Assembly (NCBI GenBank): GCA_017468365.1
Contig: JAFUIS010000017.1
Coordinates: 1 to 64,000 of the forward strand
DNA from: Oscillospiraceae bacterium
GTDB lineage: Bacteria; Bacillota; Clostridia; Oscillospirales; Ruminococcaceae
Direction: 5' to 3'
Length of the DNA: 64,000 bases
The position numbers were made by a program, and so were the translations under genes. The notes under the pieces are model-generated. The model did no database searches. It saw only the letters and a list, made by a program, of their open reading frames with translations, and was not told where the DNA came from. Of this stretch, positions 62,250-64,000 are shown in pieces (positions within the stretch are counted from its first letter, which is position 1; the number at the start of each line of letters is the position of its first letter).

Positions 62250-63073
62250 GCAGCTTCAGATGTCCGCTTTGTAAAAGCGACCTTTTAAAAACCGACCGTT
62301 CTTTAAGATGTGAGCACGGCCACTGCTTCGATATCTCGGCAGAAGGTTATACCCACCTTCTTCCGGCGAACAAAATGAATTCAAAAGTTCCCGGCGACAG
62401 CAAGGAAATGGCGGCTTCCCGTTCAGCTTTTCTTGACGGCGGTTATTATGAGCCACTTAAAAAAGCGCTTGAAGAAACGGTGCTCAGCCTTTCGAAAAAA
62501 GAAGATACCGCGGTGCTGGATTGCGGCTGCGGCGAAGGTTATTATACCGCCGGCGTTGCAAAAGAGCTGAAAAACCGCTTTCCAAAGGCAAAAATCGCAG
62601 GTTTTGATATAAGCCGCCCTTCGGTGAAACGTGCGGCAAAACGCACCAAGGAAGCCGAATTTGCCGTGGCTTCGGTTTTCGATATTCCGGCAAAAGATGA
62701 AAGCTTCGATATCCTTTTAAACGTTTTCAGCCCGCTTTGCATCGGCGAATTCAGCCGCGTGCTCAAAAGCAAAGGATATTACGTTTACGTTGTGCCTGCG
62801 GCACGCCACCTTTGGCAATTAAAGGCGGCGATTTACGATACCCCTTATGAAAACAGGGAAGTGGATATCCCTTACGAAGGCTTTGAGCACGTTGAAACGA
62901 AGCGCCTTCGCTATAAGACCCTTATCCGCACGAAAAACGATATTTTTTCGCTTTTCCAGATGACCCCGTATTACTGGAAAACCTCCGCAAAAGGCGCCGA
63001 AAAGCTTTCAAAGCTTGAGACCCTTGAAACGGAAGTTGCCTTTGATATCCATATTTACAGAAAGAAATCATAA
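62246..63073 (+). CDS. rlmA: 23S rRNA guanine-N1 methyltransferase, RlmA family
   Basis: 275 aa. An N-terminal zinc ribbon (FRCPLCKSDL...LRCEHGHCFD) is followed by GDSKEMAASRSAFLDGGYYEPL and a Rossmann methyltransferase domain with LDCGCGEGYY. This matches RlmA(I)/(II), which methylate G745 or G748 of 23S rRNA. Translationally coupled to the DUF1294 gene. Confidence 0.9.
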   Translation: MSSFRCPLCKSDLLKTDRSLRCEHGHCFDISAEGYTHLLPANKMNSKVPGDSKEMAASRSAFLDGGYYEPLKKALEETVLSLSKKEDTAVLDCGCGEGYYTAGVAKELKNRFPKAKIAGFDISRPSVKRAAKRTKEAEFAVASVFDIPAKDESFDILLNVFSPLCIGEFSRVLKSKGYYVYVVPAARHLWQLKAAIYDTPYENREVDIPYEGFEHVETKRLRYKTLIRTKNDIFSLFQMTPYYWKTSAKGAEKLSKLETLETEVAFDIHIYRKKS

Positions 63074-63086
63074 AGGAGATAACAAA

Positions 63087-63341
63087 ATGCATTACGATTA
63101 CGCAACCCGCGGAACCTGCTCCAAAAAAATCAGCTTTGATCTTGAAGCCGACGGCACCGTACATAACATCGTTTTCCTCGGCGGCTGCCCCGGAAACCTT
63201 CAGGCAATCCCGAAGATCCTTGAAGGCTGGAAAGCTGACGATATCATCGACCGCCTTTCCGGAAACGATTGCGCCGGAAGAGGAACTTCCTGCGCTGACC
63301 AGCTTGCAAAAGCTCTTGTCTGGGCAAAAGAACAGGAATGA
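63087..63341 (+). CDS. TSCPD domain protein (TIGR03905 type)
   Basis: 84 aa. It resembles the C-terminal TSCPD module of ribonucleotide reductases: TRGTCSKKISFDLE, the VFLGGCPGNLQAI segment, CAGRGTSCADQLAKAL. Four cysteines could bind a metal. Role unknown. The ATG at 63087 has AAAGGAG upstream. Confidence 0.9.
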   Translation: MHYDYATRGTCSKKISFDLEADGTVHNIVFLGGCPGNLQAIPKILEGWKADDIIDRLSGNDCAGRGTSCADQLAKALVWAKEQE

Positions 63342-63357
63342 TTTTTTAAAAAAGCGA

Positions 63358-63385
63358 AGAGCCGCCAAAGGGCGGCTCTTTTTTT
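63358..63385 (+). terminator. Terminator
   Basis: Stem AGAGCCGCC/GGCGGCTCT with a short loop and a T-run. Confidence 0.9.
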
Positions 63386-63398
63386 CGCGTTTTTTCGG

Positions 63399-63428
63399 TT
63401 GACACAATACCCCAGGGGGGTATATAAT
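63399..63428 (+). promoter_or_regulatory. Promoter of the csoR-copA operon
   Basis: TTGACA (63399-63404), an 18-nt spacer and TATAAT (63423-63428). The spacer contains the CsoR operator. Confidence 0.85.
63407..63423 (+). promoter_or_regulatory. CsoR operator
   Basis: ATACCCC-AGG-GGGGTAT, a perfect 7-bp inverted repeat of the known CsoR/RcnR class, placed between -35 and -10. Confidence 0.88.
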
Positions 63429-63465
63429 CTAAAACGGAAAACTTTTAACGAAAAGGGGTGATACC

Positions 63466-63762
63466 GTGGAATGCGAATGCTGTGCAAAAACAAAACACAG
63501 AGAGGGCGAAGAACTTAAATCTCTTCTCAACCGCCTGAGCAGGATAGAAGGTCAGGTAAGGGGTGTTCGCAAAATGGTCGAAGAGGACGCTTACTGCACC
63601 GATATCCTTGTTCAGGTGAGCGCGGTGAACGCGGCGCTCAACGCTTTTAAAAGCGAACTTCTTTCAAACCATATCCGCACCTGCGTAAAGGACGATATCA
63701 GAAACGGCGGCGACGAAACCGTCGAGGAACTTGTTTCGGTCCTTCAGAAGATAATGAAATAA
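63466..63762 (+). CDS. csoR: Copper-sensing repressor CsoR
   Basis: 98 aa, all helical. The Cu(I) ligands of the family are at Cys44, His69 and Cys73 (DAYCTD, NHIRTC), with the same spacing as characterised CsoR. An extra cysteine cluster CECC sits at the N-terminus. Copper binding would release DNA. GTG start after AAAAGGGG. Its own operator is in the promoter, and copA follows by about 35 bp. Confidence 0.93.
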   Translation: MECECCAKTKHREGEELKSLLNRLSRIEGQVRGVRKMVEEDAYCTDILVQVSAVNAALNAFKSELLSNHIRTCVKDDIRNGGDETVEELVSVLQKIMK

Positions 63763-63797
63763 TATAACATTTTATATATGAAAGAGGAAAAACAAAA

Positions 63798-64000
63798 ATG
63801 GAACAGTATAAAGTTACAGGAATGAGCTGTGCCGCCTGCTCCGCAAGAGTCGAAAAAGCGGTAATGGGCGTCGAAGGGGTAACCTCCTGCGCCGTAAGCC
63901 TTCTTACCAATTCCATGGGAGTCGAAGGCAGCGCGCCTTCCGAAAAAATAATCGCCGCAGTAACAGAAGCGGGCTACGGCGCTTCGCTTAAAACCGCCGA
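63798..64000 (+). CDS. copA: Copper-translocating P-type ATPase, N-terminal fragment
   Basis: The first 67 codons are visible and the gene continues past the window edge. They form a heavy-metal-associated domain with the GMSCAACS copper site. Position after csoR supports Cu(I) export, though the ATPase domains are not in view. AAAGAGG precedes the ATG. Confidence 0.88.
   Translation, partial: MEQYKVTGMSCAACSARVEKAVMGVEGVTSCAVSLLTNSMGVEGSAPSEKIIAAVTEAGYGASLKTA

Noticed and set aside
1380-62892. Explaining the TGAGCAC excess only by a preferred Val-Leu codon pair.
   Set aside because: The word also occurs in other frames (Leu-Ser-Thr, Glu-His, across a stop codon) and in a non-coding leader.
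1-64000. CRISPR array, prophage, integrative element or restriction system.
   Set aside because: No regularly spaced repeats, integrase, phage structural genes or methylase/nuclease pairs were seen.

Overview
The window looks like chromosomal DNA of a Clostridia-type Firmicute, probably an uncultured gut member of the Eubacteriales. The evidence is the dgt-dnaG-rpoD operon, an infC-rpmI-rplT operon with an L20-type leader, a T-box in front of cysE-cysS, AddAB instead of RecBCD, a glgB-glgC-glgD-glgA cluster, and strong Shine-Dalgarno sites. Genus cannot be named from the sequence alone. GC is moderate and genes are tightly packed. I see no prophage, no integrase and no CRISPR array. The only transposase-like gene is a RAYT after lepA.

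Layout. 1-332: end of an rRNA operon (3' tip of one 5S rRNA, tRNA-Asn, a second 5S). 340-8065: mixed short units, namely a GNAT-like acyltransferase, a 101-aa unknown protein behind a SAM-type riboswitch, an alpha/beta hydrolase, a MATE pump, an XRE regulator, a DUF2804 protein, small membrane proteins and a DUF2284 protein. 8110-13574: a Ca2+-type P-ATPase divergent from rmuC, then an AT-rich secreted zinc-ribbon protein. 27419 down to 13613 (minus strand): one long unit trmH-dprA-topA-trmFO-plsX-rnc-radical SAM-smc-glycosyltransferase-like-coaX, with repeated 4-nt overlaps. 28937 to 27541: infC-rpmI-rplT. 35811 to 29010: addB-addA. 35964-47781: a SagB-type oxidoreductase, a class A PBP, a BofC-C-like protein, dgt-dnaG-rpoD, lepA plus RAYT, a zinc-ribbon membrane protein and a threonine-aldolase-like enzyme. 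48020-53711: glycogen synthesis operon. 53752-60708: M23 peptidase, acyl-ACP thioesterase, cysE-cysS with T-box, D,D-carboxypeptidase, DUF378, tgt. 60834-64000: galactokinase-like kinase, DUF1294, rlmA, TSCPD protein, then csoR and the start of a copper ATPase.

Working together: GlgC and GlgD supply ADP-glucose, GlgA elongates and GlgB branches. AddA and AddB form the double-strand-break resection enzyme. Dgt, DnaG and RpoD link dNTP pools, priming and housekeeping transcription. CysE and CysS share cysteine-tRNA sensing through the T-box. CsoR represses itself and copA through an operator inside its promoter.

The most unusual signal is a DNA word rather than a gene. TGAGCAC (usually followed by C or G) occurs about 58 times on the two strands, against roughly 7-8 expected by chance. 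It occurs in every reading frame and in a non-coding leader. Other points of interest are the riboswitch-controlled unknown gene, a RAYT with two REP-like palindromes inside its own coding sequence, a topA with no ATG, GTG or TTG start, and two genes flanked by near-identical terminator hairpins.
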